This document shows, piece after piece, positions 17,149 to 26,104 of a stretch of 58,829 nt of DNA. Under the pieces are notes generated by a model, which was not told where the DNA came from, searched no databases, and saw only the letters and a program-made list of their open reading frames with translations. A program made the position numbers and the translations under genes. The stretch is from an uncultured Prevotella sp. (GTDB lineage Bacteria > Bacteroidota > Bacteroidia > Bacteroidales > Bacteroidaceae): NCBI GenBank assembly GCA_900540375.1, contig UQFS01000022.1, positions 1 through 58,829 on the forward strand. The letters run 5' to 3'. Positions within the stretch are counted from its first letter, which is position 1. Each line of letters opens with the position of its first letter.

Positions 17149-18693
17149 TTAGCGGAGTGCTTTGTTCAGCATGTAATACATCTCATTCCAACGGAGCTCT
17201 TTGCGGAACTGCTCATAGTCGGTGTCCTTGTTGATGATGCAAGCCTCCATGTCTGCGATCTCAGCAAAGTCGCGCCAATACTCGTCGGTCAGACCAAAGC
17301 TGAAGCAAGAGTGGTGTGTGCCGCCGGCATTCATCCAGCATCCAACACCCACCTCAAATGTAGGCTCAGGAATCCACAGAGCAGATGCTACAGGAAGCTT
17401 CGGCAGCGGCTGGCTCTTGATGAGGTTGACATCGTTGGCAATCAGGCGGAAGCGATTACCCATGTCAACGACAGTGGCTGTAACGCCATGTCCTTGCTTA
17501 GCTGTGAAGACAAGACGGGCTGTTGGAGTCTTTCGTACACCGATACCGAGGAAGTGAACTTCCAGACGTGGCTTCTCCTCTGCGATATCCGGATTGACCT
17601 CAAGCATGTGAGACTCCAGGATAGACGTGTTGTCGCCATCGAAGTTCAGTGTGTAGTCTTCCAAGAAAGAGGTACCGCCGTCCAAGCCTTGGCTCATGAA
17701 CCATGTGGTGCGATAGAGGCAGGCGCTCTTCCAGTCACCCTCTGCACCGAAACCGTAGCCATCGTGCATCAGACGCTGAGAAGCCAGGCCCGGAATCTGA
17801 TCGAAGCCGCGACCGGTCTCTTCCACGTTGACATCACCTAAGTCGTCGAAGTTGGTGGTGAAGCCTTTGGCGCCATAAGCCTTCAACACGGCACGAAGGG
17901 TCAACTCAGCCTTGGCAGAGTTCCAAATCTTCTTGTACTCGACACTCTTCTCGTCCTTCAGGGCATCAGCCACAACATACTCCTTGAAGTAGACTTCATG
18001 CACAAGAGCATCGACGTCTTCGTCCTTTACCTTGTTGAAATATTCCATAACAGTAGAGAACTGCACGTAGTCGACGTGATAGCCCAATACCTGCTCAAAA
18101 GCTACCTTGTCGCCGTCGGTCACAGCGACATTGTTCATCTGGTCACCGAAACGGATGATGAGACAATCCTGTGCGTCAGCAACACCGGCGCAGACGCGCT
18201 CCCAAACAGCGATGTGCTTGAGCGTCTTCTCATCTTTCCAGTAGCCGATAACGGTCTTACGAGGCTTGCGCAGACGAGAAAGAATATGAGCGAACTCGCG
18301 GTCACCGTGAGCACTTTGGTTGAGGTTCATAAAGTCCATGTCGATGGTATTCCATGGAATCTTCTCGTTGTACTGAGTATGTAAGTGGAGCAGAGGCTTG
18401 CGAAGGATCTGCATGCCCTTGATCCACATCTTCGCGGGAGAGAAGGTGTGCATCCAGCAGATGACACCAATACATTTGCTGTCTACGTTGGCGCGGGCCA
18501 TGACATCTGCCACTTCTTTGGAGCTGTTGGCAGTACCGGCATATACGACCTTGACGGGCAGCAGGCCTGAGTTGTTCATGCCTTCTACCATCTCTTTAGA
18601 GTGTCCGTCTACTTGTTTGACGGCGTCACCTCCGTAAAGGAGCTGTGCACCTGTGACAAACCAGATCTCGAAATCATTAAATGCTTTTTCCAT
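17149..18693 (-). CDS. araA: L-arabinose isomerase
   Basis: A 514-residue Mn-dependent isomerase converting L-arabinose to L-ribulose. Family marks are FVTGAQLLYGGDAV near the start, WMHTFSPAKMWI, LHLHTQYNE, MNLNQSAHGDREFAH, GDQMNNVAVTDGDK, and the metal-site regions TGRGFDQIPGLASQRLMHDGYGFGAEGDW and later GGTHHSCFS (candidate metal His). Length is close to the usual 500. It sits between araD and araB in the arabinose unit. Confidence 0.97.
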   Translation of the reverse strand: MEKAFNDFEIWFVTGAQLLYGGDAVKQVDGHSKEMVEGMNNSGLLPVKVVYAGTANSSKEVADVMARANVDSKCIGVICWMHTFSPAKMWIKGMQILRKPLLHLHTQYNEKIPWNTIDMDFMNLNQSAHGDREFAHILSRLRKPRKTVIGYWKDEKTLKHIAVWERVCAGVADAQDCLIIRFGDQMNNVAVTDGDKVAFEQVLGYHVDYVQFSTVMEYFNKVKDEDVDALVHEVYFKEYVVADALKDEKSVEYKKIWNSAKAELTLRAVLKAYGAKGFTTNFDDLGDVNVEETGRGFDQIPGLASQRLMHDGYGFGAEGDWKSACLYRTTWFMSQGLDGGTSFLEDYTLNFDGDNTSILESHMLEVNPDIAEEKPRLEVHFLGIGVRKTPTARLVFTAKQGHGVTATVVDMGNRFRLIANDVNLIKSQPLPKLPVASALWIPEPTFEVGVGCWMNAGGTHHSCFSFGLTDEYWRDFAEIADMEACIINKDTDYEQFRKELRWNEMYYMLNKALR

Positions 18694-18747
18694 GATGATT
18701 GTTTGGTTGATAACGTTTTTAATATAATTTGATTGTGAAAATACTTA

Positions 18748-19446
18748 TCATTTCTTTTTCTGTCCGTAGTAGGCATTAGGGCCGTGCTTGCGGGAGAAGT
18801 GCTTCTCCACGAGCAATGGATTCATCTTGGTCTGTGGATTCACAGAGAAAGAGATGAAAGCCATCTTGGCAACCTGCTCGGCTACGACGGCATGATAGAC
18901 AGCCTCGTCAGGATCCTTGCCCCAGGTGAAGGGACCGTGGTTCTTGACAAGGACACCGGGGGTATGCACATAATTGATGTGGTCTTTCTTGAACTTATCT
19001 ACGATCACAACGCCCGTGTTGTACTCATACTCATCCATCTGATCTTTTGTCATGTCATCCGTACATGGGATGGCATCGTGGAAGTAATCAGCATGAGTCG
19101 TACCGATGTTGGGAATGTCACATCCTGCCTGCGCCCAAGCCGTAGCGTAGGTGGAGTGGGTGTGTACCACACCACCGATCTCCGGGAAGTTGCGATAGAG
19201 GACGAGGTGAGTAGGAGTATCCGATGATGGATTCAAATCGCCTTCCACTACTTTTCCAGTCTGCAAGTCCACGACGATCATATCGCTGGCTTTCATGGTG
19301 TCGTAGCTGACACCTGATGGTTTGATGACAACGAGACCTTTCTCGCGGTCAATGCCTGATACATTGCCCCAGGTGAAGAGTACCAACTGATGCTTTACCA
19401 AATCAAGGTTGGCACGATATACTTTTTCTTTTAATTCTTCTAACAT
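18748..19446 (-). CDS. araD: L-ribulose-5-phosphate 4-epimerase
   Basis: A 232-residue class II aldolase-fold zinc enzyme turning L-ribulose 5-phosphate into D-xylulose 5-phosphate. Visible are TWGNVSGIDRE, VIKPSGVSYD, DLNPSSDTPTHLVLY, the zinc-binding HTHSTYATAWAQ pair, TTHADYFHDAIPCT and VLVKNHGPFTWG with the third His. The C-terminal KHGPNAYYGQ is typical of AraD. It begins 5 bases after the araR stop, so the two are tightly coupled. Confidence 0.96.
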   Translation of the reverse strand: MLEELKEKVYRANLDLVKHQLVLFTWGNVSGIDREKGLVVIKPSGVSYDTMKASDMIVVDLQTGKVVEGDLNPSSDTPTHLVLYRNFPEIGGVVHTHSTYATAWAQAGCDIPNIGTTHADYFHDAIPCTDDMTKDQMDEYEYNTGVVIVDKFKKDHINYVHTPGVLVKNHGPFTWGKDPDEAVYHAVVAEQVAKMAFISFSVNPQTKMNPLLVEKHFSRKHGPNAYYGQKKK

Positions 19447-19451
19447 GATAG

Positions 19452-20129
19452 TTATAACTTAAATTCCGGATCTTCGTCATACGCTTTGCTGTTGAACCGA
19501 TAGAGGGCCGCGCCGCGCTTGGAAGTCAGTTTGTCAATTTTGTCGGTTTTCTCAATGAAATCGATTTGTTTGATACGCTTGCGGAAGTTGCGCTTGTCGA
19601 TCTCTGCTCCTAAGATGGCCTCATAGACATGCTGCAACTGTGTCAAGGTAAATAGTTCTGGCAGGAGGTTAAAGCTCAGAGGCTCTGTATTGATGTGACG
19701 TCGCAACATCGCCAAGGCATCTCTTACCATGATATTATGGTCTGAATAGAGTTTCGGCATGTTGTCTACCGGCACCCATTCAAGGCCGTATTTCTCCCGA
19801 AGAGAATCATCGTAGTCTTTTACGTTGATCAGCGCGCAATAGGCAACGGAGATGACGCGCTCACCTGGATCTCGGTCTATGGCACCGAAAGCACCTACCT
19901 GTCGCATGTAGAGTTCTTTCAAGCCTGTGAGTTCTTGTAGAACTCTCTGGGCAGCTTCGGTCAGACTTTCCTGAGGTCCGACGAAGCCACCATAGAGTGA
20001 CCATTCTCCCCGTCCCGGATCCATCTGTCGTTTGCCGATAAGCAACTTCAGCTTGTCTTCTTCAAATCCAAAGACAATGCAGTCGACTGAGACCCAAACT
20101 TTAGAGTATTCACTATAAAATCCTGTCAT
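19452..20129 (-). CDS. araR: Nudix-fold arabinose regulator AraR
   Basis: A 225-residue protein with an N-terminal Nudix fold and a C-terminal winged helix (about residues 155-215, FNLLPELFTLTQLQHVYEAI then RNFRKRIKQ). The Nudix box spans residues 48-70 and keeps Gly48, Glu54, Arg62, Glu66 and Gly69, but the positions of two catalytic glutamates are Val63 and Leu67. That predicts no hydrolase activity, as in NrtR and in the described Bacteroides AraR, which binds L-arabinose and represses arabinose genes. It lies inside the operon, between the transporter and araD, so it is probably autoregulated. A candidate operator is upstream of the first gene. Confidence 0.9.
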   Translation of the reverse strand: MTGFYSEYSKVWVSVDCIVFGFEEDKLKLLIGKRQMDPGRGEWSLYGGFVGPQESLTEAAQRVLQELTGLKELYMRQVGAFGAIDRDPGERVISVAYCALINVKDYDDSLREKYGLEWVPVDNMPKLYSDHNIMVRDALAMLRRHINTEPLSFNLLPELFTLTQLQHVYEAILGAEIDKRNFRKRIKQIDFIEKTDKIDKLTSKRGAALYRFNSKAYDEDPEFKL

Positions 20130-20141
20130 GAGTATATGGAA

Positions 20142-21875
20142 TTAGAAGAAATACCAATAGAAGGCGCCGCAGAGCGCGATGACGCCCAAAGAGGCGATGA
20201 TGTCTGCTACACTCCAACTGTCGCGGATCTGCTTGCGGTATTCCGGTGTGAATGTAATAGCGGCAATCTGTTGCTGAGAGGGTGCCTTGGTGAACATGGA
20301 GATGACAAACATCATCACAATGATGAACACCAACAGCCAGCACTCAAAGATCAGCCAGTTGGTCTGCCAGAACCATGTGGTGTTCTCCCAAAAGGCACCT
20401 GTCATTGCGGCATCACCATTATGAGTAATGACATTGGTGACGAGACGGAGCATACCGATTACGAAACCGCCGATGAGTCCCCACTGTCCGGCCATAGGAG
20501 TGATCTTCTTTGAGAAGATACCGAGTGAGAATACGGCTACCATGGCTGGTGCAAGCAATGACTGGATGTTCTGCAGATAGCTATAGAGGGTGTCCATGCT
20601 CATCATGATAGGCATCCAAGCCAGACCCAAGAGTACGACGGCAACTGTGGCCAGACGGCCGACGAGCACATAATGAGCCTCGCTTTTGCCAGCACGCAAT
20701 GGCTTATAGAAGTCCTCGGTGAACAGAGTAGCACAAGAGTTGAAGAAGGCAGCAAGAGAAGTAACCAGGGCACTGATGAAGCCGATGGTCACAATACCCT
20801 TAACACCGGCGGGCAACACATCTTTCACCATCAGGGCAAAAGCAGCGTCGGTGTTGTTCATCACTAAACCATATTTTGCAGGGTTGGCAGCAAGAGCGGC
20901 AGCAACCATACCAGGGATCAAGAACATGAAGACAGGAAGAAGCTTGAAGTAGCCTGCGCAGATTGTACCACGACGAGCACGCTTCATCACGACGCTGTTG
21001 TCCTCACCCTTGGTCTGTCCCAGCACACGTTGTACGATATGTTGGTCGGTGCACCAATACCAGAAACCGATGATGGATGCTCCGAGGAAGACAACGAAGC
21101 CCGGATACTCATGATACATAGGATCACCTTCGCTCCAGTGGAACATGTGAGTGGTTCCGTATCCATTGTGAAGATGACTGCAGTAGGTCATCATGTTGCT
21201 CCAACCCTGAGTGATGCTTCCGTCACCCAGCGTAGCCAAGCCAAGGAAGAGCACAAGGAAAGAACCAATGATCAGAATAGGAGTCTGAATGGCGGACATC
21301 GTCATCACACCCTTCATACCACCGAAGATGGTAAAGACAGCTGTGATGAAGATCAGCCCCAGGGCACCATACCAGAAGGGAATGCCGAGCAGGTACTCAA
21401 AGAAAATACCACCCGTGAAGGCTGTCACACTCACTTTTGTGAGCACGTAAGCCACCAGCGTGATGATGCTCAGCCAAGAGCCTGTAGCCTTGGTATAGCG
21501 GAATTTCAGGAATTCCGGCATTGTAATGATTCGGCCTAACTTATTGTTGAGCAACTGGTAGAAAGGTACGAAGAGCCAGCCGAGAATGAGGATCATCCAA
21601 CCTTGCATCTCCCAGTGAGCCATGCCCACACCATCTTTGGCACCTGTACCTGCCAAACCGACAAGGTGCTCAGAGCCAATGTTGGCAGCAAAGATAGCAG
21701 CGCCAATCACCCACCAGGGCTCGCCTTTACCAAAGAGGTAGTCCTGGCTGTCAGCGCCTTTCATCTTGCGCTTATCCTTCATGATGCTTCTGTAGACGGC
21801 CACGGCCACCAAGCCTATGCCAATGGCAAGGACCACCCAGTCAAGCCAAATAAATTCTTTTGCGTTCCAGTTCAT
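20142..21875 (-). CDS. araP: Sodium/solute symporter (SSS), probable arabinose transporter
   Basis: A 577-residue SGLT-type sodium:sugar symporter with about 13-14 hydrophobic helices. The sodium-site region ANIGSEHLVGLAGTGAKDG, the MPEFLKFRYT turn, a GGMKGVMTMSAIQTPILI segment and the FYWYFF C-terminus fit the family. The gene is 12 bases upstream of araR and precedes the catabolic genes, so L-arabinose is the likely substrate, as for AraP of Bacteroides. Sugar specificity is inferred from context only. Confidence 0.88.
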   Translation of the reverse strand: MNWNAKEFIWLDWVVLAIGIGLVAVAVYRSIMKDKRKMKGADSQDYLFGKGEPWWVIGAAIFAANIGSEHLVGLAGTGAKDGVGMAHWEMQGWMILILGWLFVPFYQLLNNKLGRIITMPEFLKFRYTKATGSWLSIITLVAYVLTKVSVTAFTGGIFFEYLLGIPFWYGALGLIFITAVFTIFGGMKGVMTMSAIQTPILIIGSFLVLFLGLATLGDGSITQGWSNMMTYCSHLHNGYGTTHMFHWSEGDPMYHEYPGFVVFLGASIIGFWYWCTDQHIVQRVLGQTKGEDNSVVMKRARRGTICAGYFKLLPVFMFLIPGMVAAALAANPAKYGLVMNNTDAAFALMVKDVLPAGVKGIVTIGFISALVTSLAAFFNSCATLFTEDFYKPLRAGKSEAHYVLVGRLATVAVVLLGLAWMPIMMSMDTLYSYLQNIQSLLAPAMVAVFSLGIFSKKITPMAGQWGLIGGFVIGMLRLVTNVITHNGDAAMTGAFWENTTWFWQTNWLIFECWLLVFIIVMMFVISMFTKAPSQQQIAAITFTPEYRKQIRDSWSVADIIASLGVIALCGAFYWYFF

Positions 21876-21912
21876 AGTTTTTTCTATTAGTATTGTTTGT
21901 TATGAGAATCGG

Positions 21913-23106
21913 TTATTTCTTCACAGAAAATTTATACACAAGGTGACTGTAGTAAGTCTGTCCTGGTTTAAGGTAGGGATCAGAGAACTCCCAACCTTTG
22001 GTCTTTTGGTTGATCTTGGTAGGACTGTCGGGGTATTTCTGACTTTCAAAGCAGACACTGACATGCTTGGGATATTTAATGCCATGTTTGCAAGGAATGC
22101 CTGTACCTTGGAAGTTGCCTGTATAGACCTGTAAGCCCGGCTCGTTGGTAAACACCTCAAGCAGAATGCCTGTCTTGGGTGAGAAGAGGCTTGCAGCCAC
22201 TTGTGTGTCATCGCCTTTACCATTCTTGAAGGTATTCAGGCACCAGTTGTGGTCGTAACCAGTGGCATTATGGATTTGGTCGAAAGTGGTATCAGTGATA
22301 GTCTCCTGAATAGCGTGGGGCTTACGGAAGTCCATTGGTGTGCCGGTTACATCACGGATCTCACCCGTTGGAATGTATTTAGCGTCAGACGGGGTAAACT
22401 TATCAGCGTTGATGTACATAACCTCGTCAGTGCCGACCTTAGAAGGATCATCATTGAGATTAAAATAGGAGTGGTTGGTCATGTTGATGACGGTTTCCTT
22501 GTCAGTTGTAGCCTTAAAGGTGATGTCGAGCGTGTTGTTACTCTTTACCAAATAAGTGGCTGTTGCCTTTACTGTGCCGGGGAAACCGTTTTCACCGTCG
22601 GGAGCCGTGATGGCGAAGGTCACACTGCTGTCAGTCTTTGCCTGAACATCATATACTTGATGAAGCCAACCCGTGTTGCCGCCACCATGGAGCGTATTCT
22701 CATTGTCGTTGGCACGAAGCTTATAGACTTTGCCGCCTACAGTGATTTGTGCATTCTTGATGCGGTTGGCATAGCGACCGACGCTGGAACCAAAGTCAGA
22801 GGGGCTGTTCAATGTATCAGCATACTGACGGATATTGTCATAGCCGAGCACTACGTCGGTGGGCTTGCCTTCCTTATCTGGTACACAGAGAGAAACGACA
22901 CGACCTCCATAGTTGGTCAAGCATACTTCCATGCCGTTATTGTTCTTCAAAGTGATGAGCTCCACCTTTTTTCCATTCAGTGTTGTGTCAAAGGCTGCCG
23001 GATCAAGACCGGATACCGTACGGCTGGCTGTTTTGTTACCAGCACACGATGCAAGTGCCAGCAGGCAACCACCTGCGATACCTAAGTAGTTTTTGATATT
23101 TCCCAT
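21913..23106 (-). CDS. Aldose 1-epimerase, lipoprotein (AraM-type)
   Basis: A 397-residue galactose mutarotase-like enzyme with a lipoprotein signal (LALASC, Cys at residue 21), so it would act in the periplasm or on the membrane rather than in the cytosol. Catalytic-region motifs are VGRYANRI, the LHGG loop, TNHSYFNL (proton-donor His), and CFESQKYPDSPT (general-base Glu). It would speed anomer conversion of incoming arabinose or galactose before transport. It is the first gene of the arabinose unit; a second, cytosolic family member lies at 26105-27193. Confidence 0.93.
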   Translation of the reverse strand: MGNIKNYLGIAGGCLLALASCAGNKTASRTVSGLDPAAFDTTLNGKKVELITLKNNNGMEVCLTNYGGRVVSLCVPDKEGKPTDVVLGYDNIRQYADTLNSPSDFGSSVGRYANRIKNAQITVGGKVYKLRANDNENTLHGGGNTGWLHQVYDVQAKTDSSVTFAITAPDGENGFPGTVKATATYLVKSNNTLDITFKATTDKETVINMTNHSYFNLNDDPSKVGTDEVMYINADKFTPSDAKYIPTGEIRDVTGTPMDFRKPHAIQETITDTTFDQIHNATGYDHNWCLNTFKNGKGDDTQVAASLFSPKTGILLEVFTNEPGLQVYTGNFQGTGIPCKHGIKYPKHVSVCFESQKYPDSPTKINQKTKGWEFSDPYLKPGQTYYSHLVYKFSVKK

Positions 23107-23142
23107 GTCTGTTTATAGTTATTGGTTTTATTGGTGGTAAAG

Positions 23143-23161
23143 TTACAATATTTTTTTGTAA
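23143..23161 (-). promoter_or_regulatory. Candidate AraR operator
   Basis: TTACAA (23143-23148) and TTGTAA (23156-23161) form an inverted repeat with a 7-base spacer, about 40 bases upstream of the first gene of the arabinose unit and overlapping the best -7-like sequence. A further TTACA half-site lies at 23205-23209. Assignment to AraR is inference from position and symmetry. Confidence 0.4.
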
Positions 23162-23437
23162 GTTGTATCATATTCCACGTGAAATTTTAGAAAAATAGTA
23201 CAATTTACACTTTTAAAGACAGCAATGGGTCTAATTCGGGTAAGGTCTGTAGCGTTTTCCTCTTTTATAAATGTATCTCGAATTTTACAGCAATGAGAAG
23301 AAAGAACGTTGTTTTGATCTTATGAAAACATAAGTTTAGTACAACGAATAAGGATAGGTTGGTTTACGGACTCCAGCTATGGGGAATTCTCTAAGTACTC
23401 GTCTATGCAGAGAAGAACGTAGCGTTACTTTAGACAT

Positions 23438-23470
23438 AAAAAAGCCTTCTGTCGAGTAAGGCAGAAGGCT
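23438..23470 (-). terminator. galK terminator
   Basis: On the minus strand AGCCTTCTG (from 23462-23470) pairs with CAGAAGGCT (from 23443-23451) around a 10-base loop, followed by a TTTTTT run (23438-23443). It lies 20 bases after the galK stop codon. Confidence 0.85.
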
Positions 23471-23489
23471 ACGATAGAGTAGGAGAGAT

Positions 23490-24650
23490 TTAGCAAATCT
23501 TTCTTGATCCGTCACCGATGACTACATCGATGACAGCAGGCTCGTGACCGTATTTGTCGTTGAACTTCTCCTTGGCGGTAGCAATGAACTTATCATAAAG
23601 TTCGTCTTTGACCAAGTTGATCGTACATCCACCAAAGCCACCGCCCATGATACGGCTACCGGTGACACCGCATTCCTTAGCAATGTCGTTGAGGTAGTCC
23701 AACTCTTCGCAAGATACCTCGTATTCTTTGCTGAGGCCATAGTGAGTCTCATACATCTTGCGGCCTACGGTCTCGTAGTCGCCTGCTTGCAAGCCATCAC
23801 ATACAGCCAGCACACGGTCTTTTTCACCTAAGACAAAGTGAGCACGCTTGTAGTCCTCGGCACTGACTTTATCCTTCACGGCTTCCAACTCATCCCAGTC
23901 AGCGTCGCGCAGTGTCTCGAACTTCTTGTCAGGGAACTGCTGTCCAAGAGCCTTGACAACATTCTCGCACGAGTTGCGGCGATCGTTGTAGGGTGATCCT
24001 TTCAGTTCGTGCTTTACTTTAGAGTTGAGCAAAATGAGCTTGTAGCCCTTTGGCTCCCATGGGAAGTACTCAAACTCGCGGCTACGGCAATCCAAACGCA
24101 TCAGTTTGCCTTTCTGACCAAAGACAGAAGCAAACTGATCCATGATGCCACAGTTCACACCTATATATTTGTGCTCTGTAGCCTGACCTGCCAAGACAAG
24201 ATCCCATTTAGAGACCTTGTTGTCACCGAAGAGGTCGTTGAGTGCATAAGCAAAGCAGCTCTCGAGTGCAGCGCTGGAAGACATACCTGCGCCCAATGGT
24301 ACATCACCTGCAAAAGCAGCGTTGAAAGGCTTGACATCTACACCCAATGCGCGCATCTCCTGAACGATGCCATAGATGTAGCGTGCCCATGTTGCTGAAG
24401 GCCCCTTAGGATCATCAATGGTGAAATGTACCATATCCTTCAGGTCGATAGAATACACGTTACAAGTCTTCTGACCGTTTGGACGGATTTCAGCCATGAT
24501 GCCCTGCTCAACAGCACCGGGGAAAACGAAGCCCCCATTATAGTCGGTATGCTCGCCGATGAGGTTGATACGACCTGGAGAAGCATAGATGTTACCTGTC
24601 TTGCCATCAAAATGCTTCACAAATCGGCTTCTTACAAATTCTATATCCAT
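23490..24650 (-). CDS. galK: Galactokinase
   Basis: A 386-residue GHMP kinase phosphorylating galactose at C1, the entry step of the Leloir pathway. The galactokinase signature GRINLIGEHTDY is at residues 26-37, the ATP-binding PLGAGMSSSAALE at about 118-130, the catalytic Asp region in NCGIMDQFASVFG, and the third GHMP motif in GSRIMGGGFGGC. Length is normal. It is the last gene of the galM-transporter-galK unit and is followed by a clear terminator. Confidence 0.97.
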   Translation of the reverse strand: MDIEFVRSRFVKHFDGKTGNIYASPGRINLIGEHTDYNGGFVFPGAVEQGIMAEIRPNGQKTCNVYSIDLKDMVHFTIDDPKGPSATWARYIYGIVQEMRALGVDVKPFNAAFAGDVPLGAGMSSSAALESCFAYALNDLFGDNKVSKWDLVLAGQATEHKYIGVNCGIMDQFASVFGQKGKLMRLDCRSREFEYFPWEPKGYKLILLNSKVKHELKGSPYNDRRNSCENVVKALGQQFPDKKFETLRDADWDELEAVKDKVSAEDYKRAHFVLGEKDRVLAVCDGLQAGDYETVGRKMYETHYGLSKEYEVSCEELDYLNDIAKECGVTGSRIMGGGFGGCTINLVKDELYDKFIATAKEKFNDKYGHEPAVIDVVIGDGSRKIC

Positions 24651-24732
24651 ATGATTCTTAAATTTAATAGTTATAAGATGAAATGATATTTGATATTGAT
24701 GTTCTTACTTTTCTCTAAGGTAGCGCTGATGT

Positions 24733-25971
24733 CTATTTGCTTAGTCCGATCTTGGAACCCAAGTTGCAGAACCAGAAAATATAAGCATAGAAGATAAACA
24801 GACAGCAGGTGGCGATGATCACGCCGGCAGCGTCTACAATAGATCCCATTAAAGGCATGAGCAGGGCTGCGCCAATGACACCTGTATTGATAACTCCGGT
24901 AGCGGCTTTAGTATGAGGTCCAAGCTCTTGAAGTCCGAGGTTGAAGATTAACGGCCACATGACAGAGTGGAACAATCCGGCTGCCAGCATAGCATAAATG
25001 CCCACCATGCCGGGAAGAACAATCGACAGAGCAATGCAAAGGGCGCCCAAGCAGAGGCATGCACTCAGCAATTTGCGAGGCTGGAACTTAGCCAAGATAG
25101 CTGCTCCCGCAAAACGTCCTACCATCATGCCTCCCCAATAGAATGCGAGGAAAGAGGTGGCTACAGACGCGTAGTTGGAAGCATATTCCGGCATAGCCTT
25201 GAACTTGTAGGGGAGCATTGAAGGTACGCCAATTTCTACTCCCATATACATGAAGATAGCTAATGCACCCAGCCACACATGAGGATATTTGAACACACTG
25301 CTCTTATACTCGCGATGAACGCCTGCGTCCTCTGCCTGCTTAGCCTCATCAATACGCGGCAACTTCAAAAATACCAAGATTAGACAGATTAACAGCGTGA
25401 AAATTCCAAGTCCCAGGAATGGGCCAGGTACGGCAGATGGAGTGGGGGCTTGTCCACGAATGATAACATAAGTAATGAACAATGGGGCAAGTGTGGTTGC
25501 CACAGAGTTCAGCGCTTGGCTCAACGTCATTCGGAATGCGCCTTTTTCAGGGCTTCCGAGTACCATCACATAGGGGTTGGCTACGTTTTGAAGCATCACG
25601 ACGCCACAAGCTACAAGACACATACTTGCCAAAAATACAACATAAACGTTGGCTTGAGCGGCAATGGCGGATTTGATACCAAAGGAGTTGATGATGAAGC
25701 CGATGCCGGCAACTGCCAAGCCGAGGATTAATGTGCCCTTATATCCAATTTTGCTCATCAGCATGGCAAAAGGAATACTCAAAAGGTATGCACCGTAGAA
25801 AGCGGTATTAACGTATTGCCCTTGTTGTGCTGTGAGGTCAAAAGCCTTGGAGCAGAATGCAATCATTGAATTGTTCATAGTCGTGATGAATCCAATGAGG
25901 AAGCACACGATAAAGACAACAATGAGTGCAAATGTATAGTTAGGATGCTGGGAAGAAGATGAGTTGGTCAT
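24733..25971 (-). CDS. MFS sugar transporter, glucose/galactose (GluP/FucP) type
   Basis: A 412-residue major facilitator with 12 predicted membrane helices. The first helix region FIVCFLIGFITTMNNSMIAF, followed by FDLTAQQGQYVNTAFYGAYLL and later VFLASMCLVACGVVMLQNVANPY with an LSQALNSVAT segment, is typical of the FucP/GluP proton-sugar symporter branch. Flanking galM and galK point to galactose (or glucose) as substrate. The ATG at 25969-25971 (MTNSSSS) is preferred; in-frame ATGs at 26004 and 26031 would add 11 or 20 polar residues. The gap to galK is 82 bases. Confidence 0.9.
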   Translation of the reverse strand: MTNSSSSQHPNYTFALIVVFIVCFLIGFITTMNNSMIAFCSKAFDLTAQQGQYVNTAFYGAYLLSIPFAMLMSKIGYKGTLILGLAVAGIGFIINSFGIKSAIAAQANVYVVFLASMCLVACGVVMLQNVANPYVMVLGSPEKGAFRMTLSQALNSVATTLAPLFITYVIIRGQAPTPSAVPGPFLGLGIFTLLICLILVFLKLPRIDEAKQAEDAGVHREYKSSVFKYPHVWLGALAIFMYMGVEIGVPSMLPYKFKAMPEYASNYASVATSFLAFYWGGMMVGRFAGAAILAKFQPRKLLSACLCLGALCIALSIVLPGMVGIYAMLAAGLFHSVMWPLIFNLGLQELGPHTKAATGVINTGVIGAALLMPLMGSIVDAAGVIIATCCLFIFYAYIFWFCNLGSKIGLSK

Positions 25972-26104
25972 GATTTTTGATTGATCAGATACTGATTGAT
26001 TCATTTCACAAGTTACAACGGAAAGTTGCATAAGCCTTTCATATTTCTATTCTTATTAAAGAATATGATGATCAGACTTGTGCAACTTTCTGTTATTTTG
26101 AGAT

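Larger units (their letters stand above)
23107..23489. other. Intergenic region between arabinose and galactose units
   Basis: This 383-base stretch holds the arabinose leader side with a candidate operator (23143-23161) and the galK terminator (23438-23470). Between them a small hairpin CTTATG-AAAA-CATAAG (23319-23334) is visible. I see no coding sequence and no clear TAnnTTTG/TTG promoter for the arabinose unit; TAACTTTAC near 23139-23147 (minus) is the closest -7 match. Confidence 0.6.
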
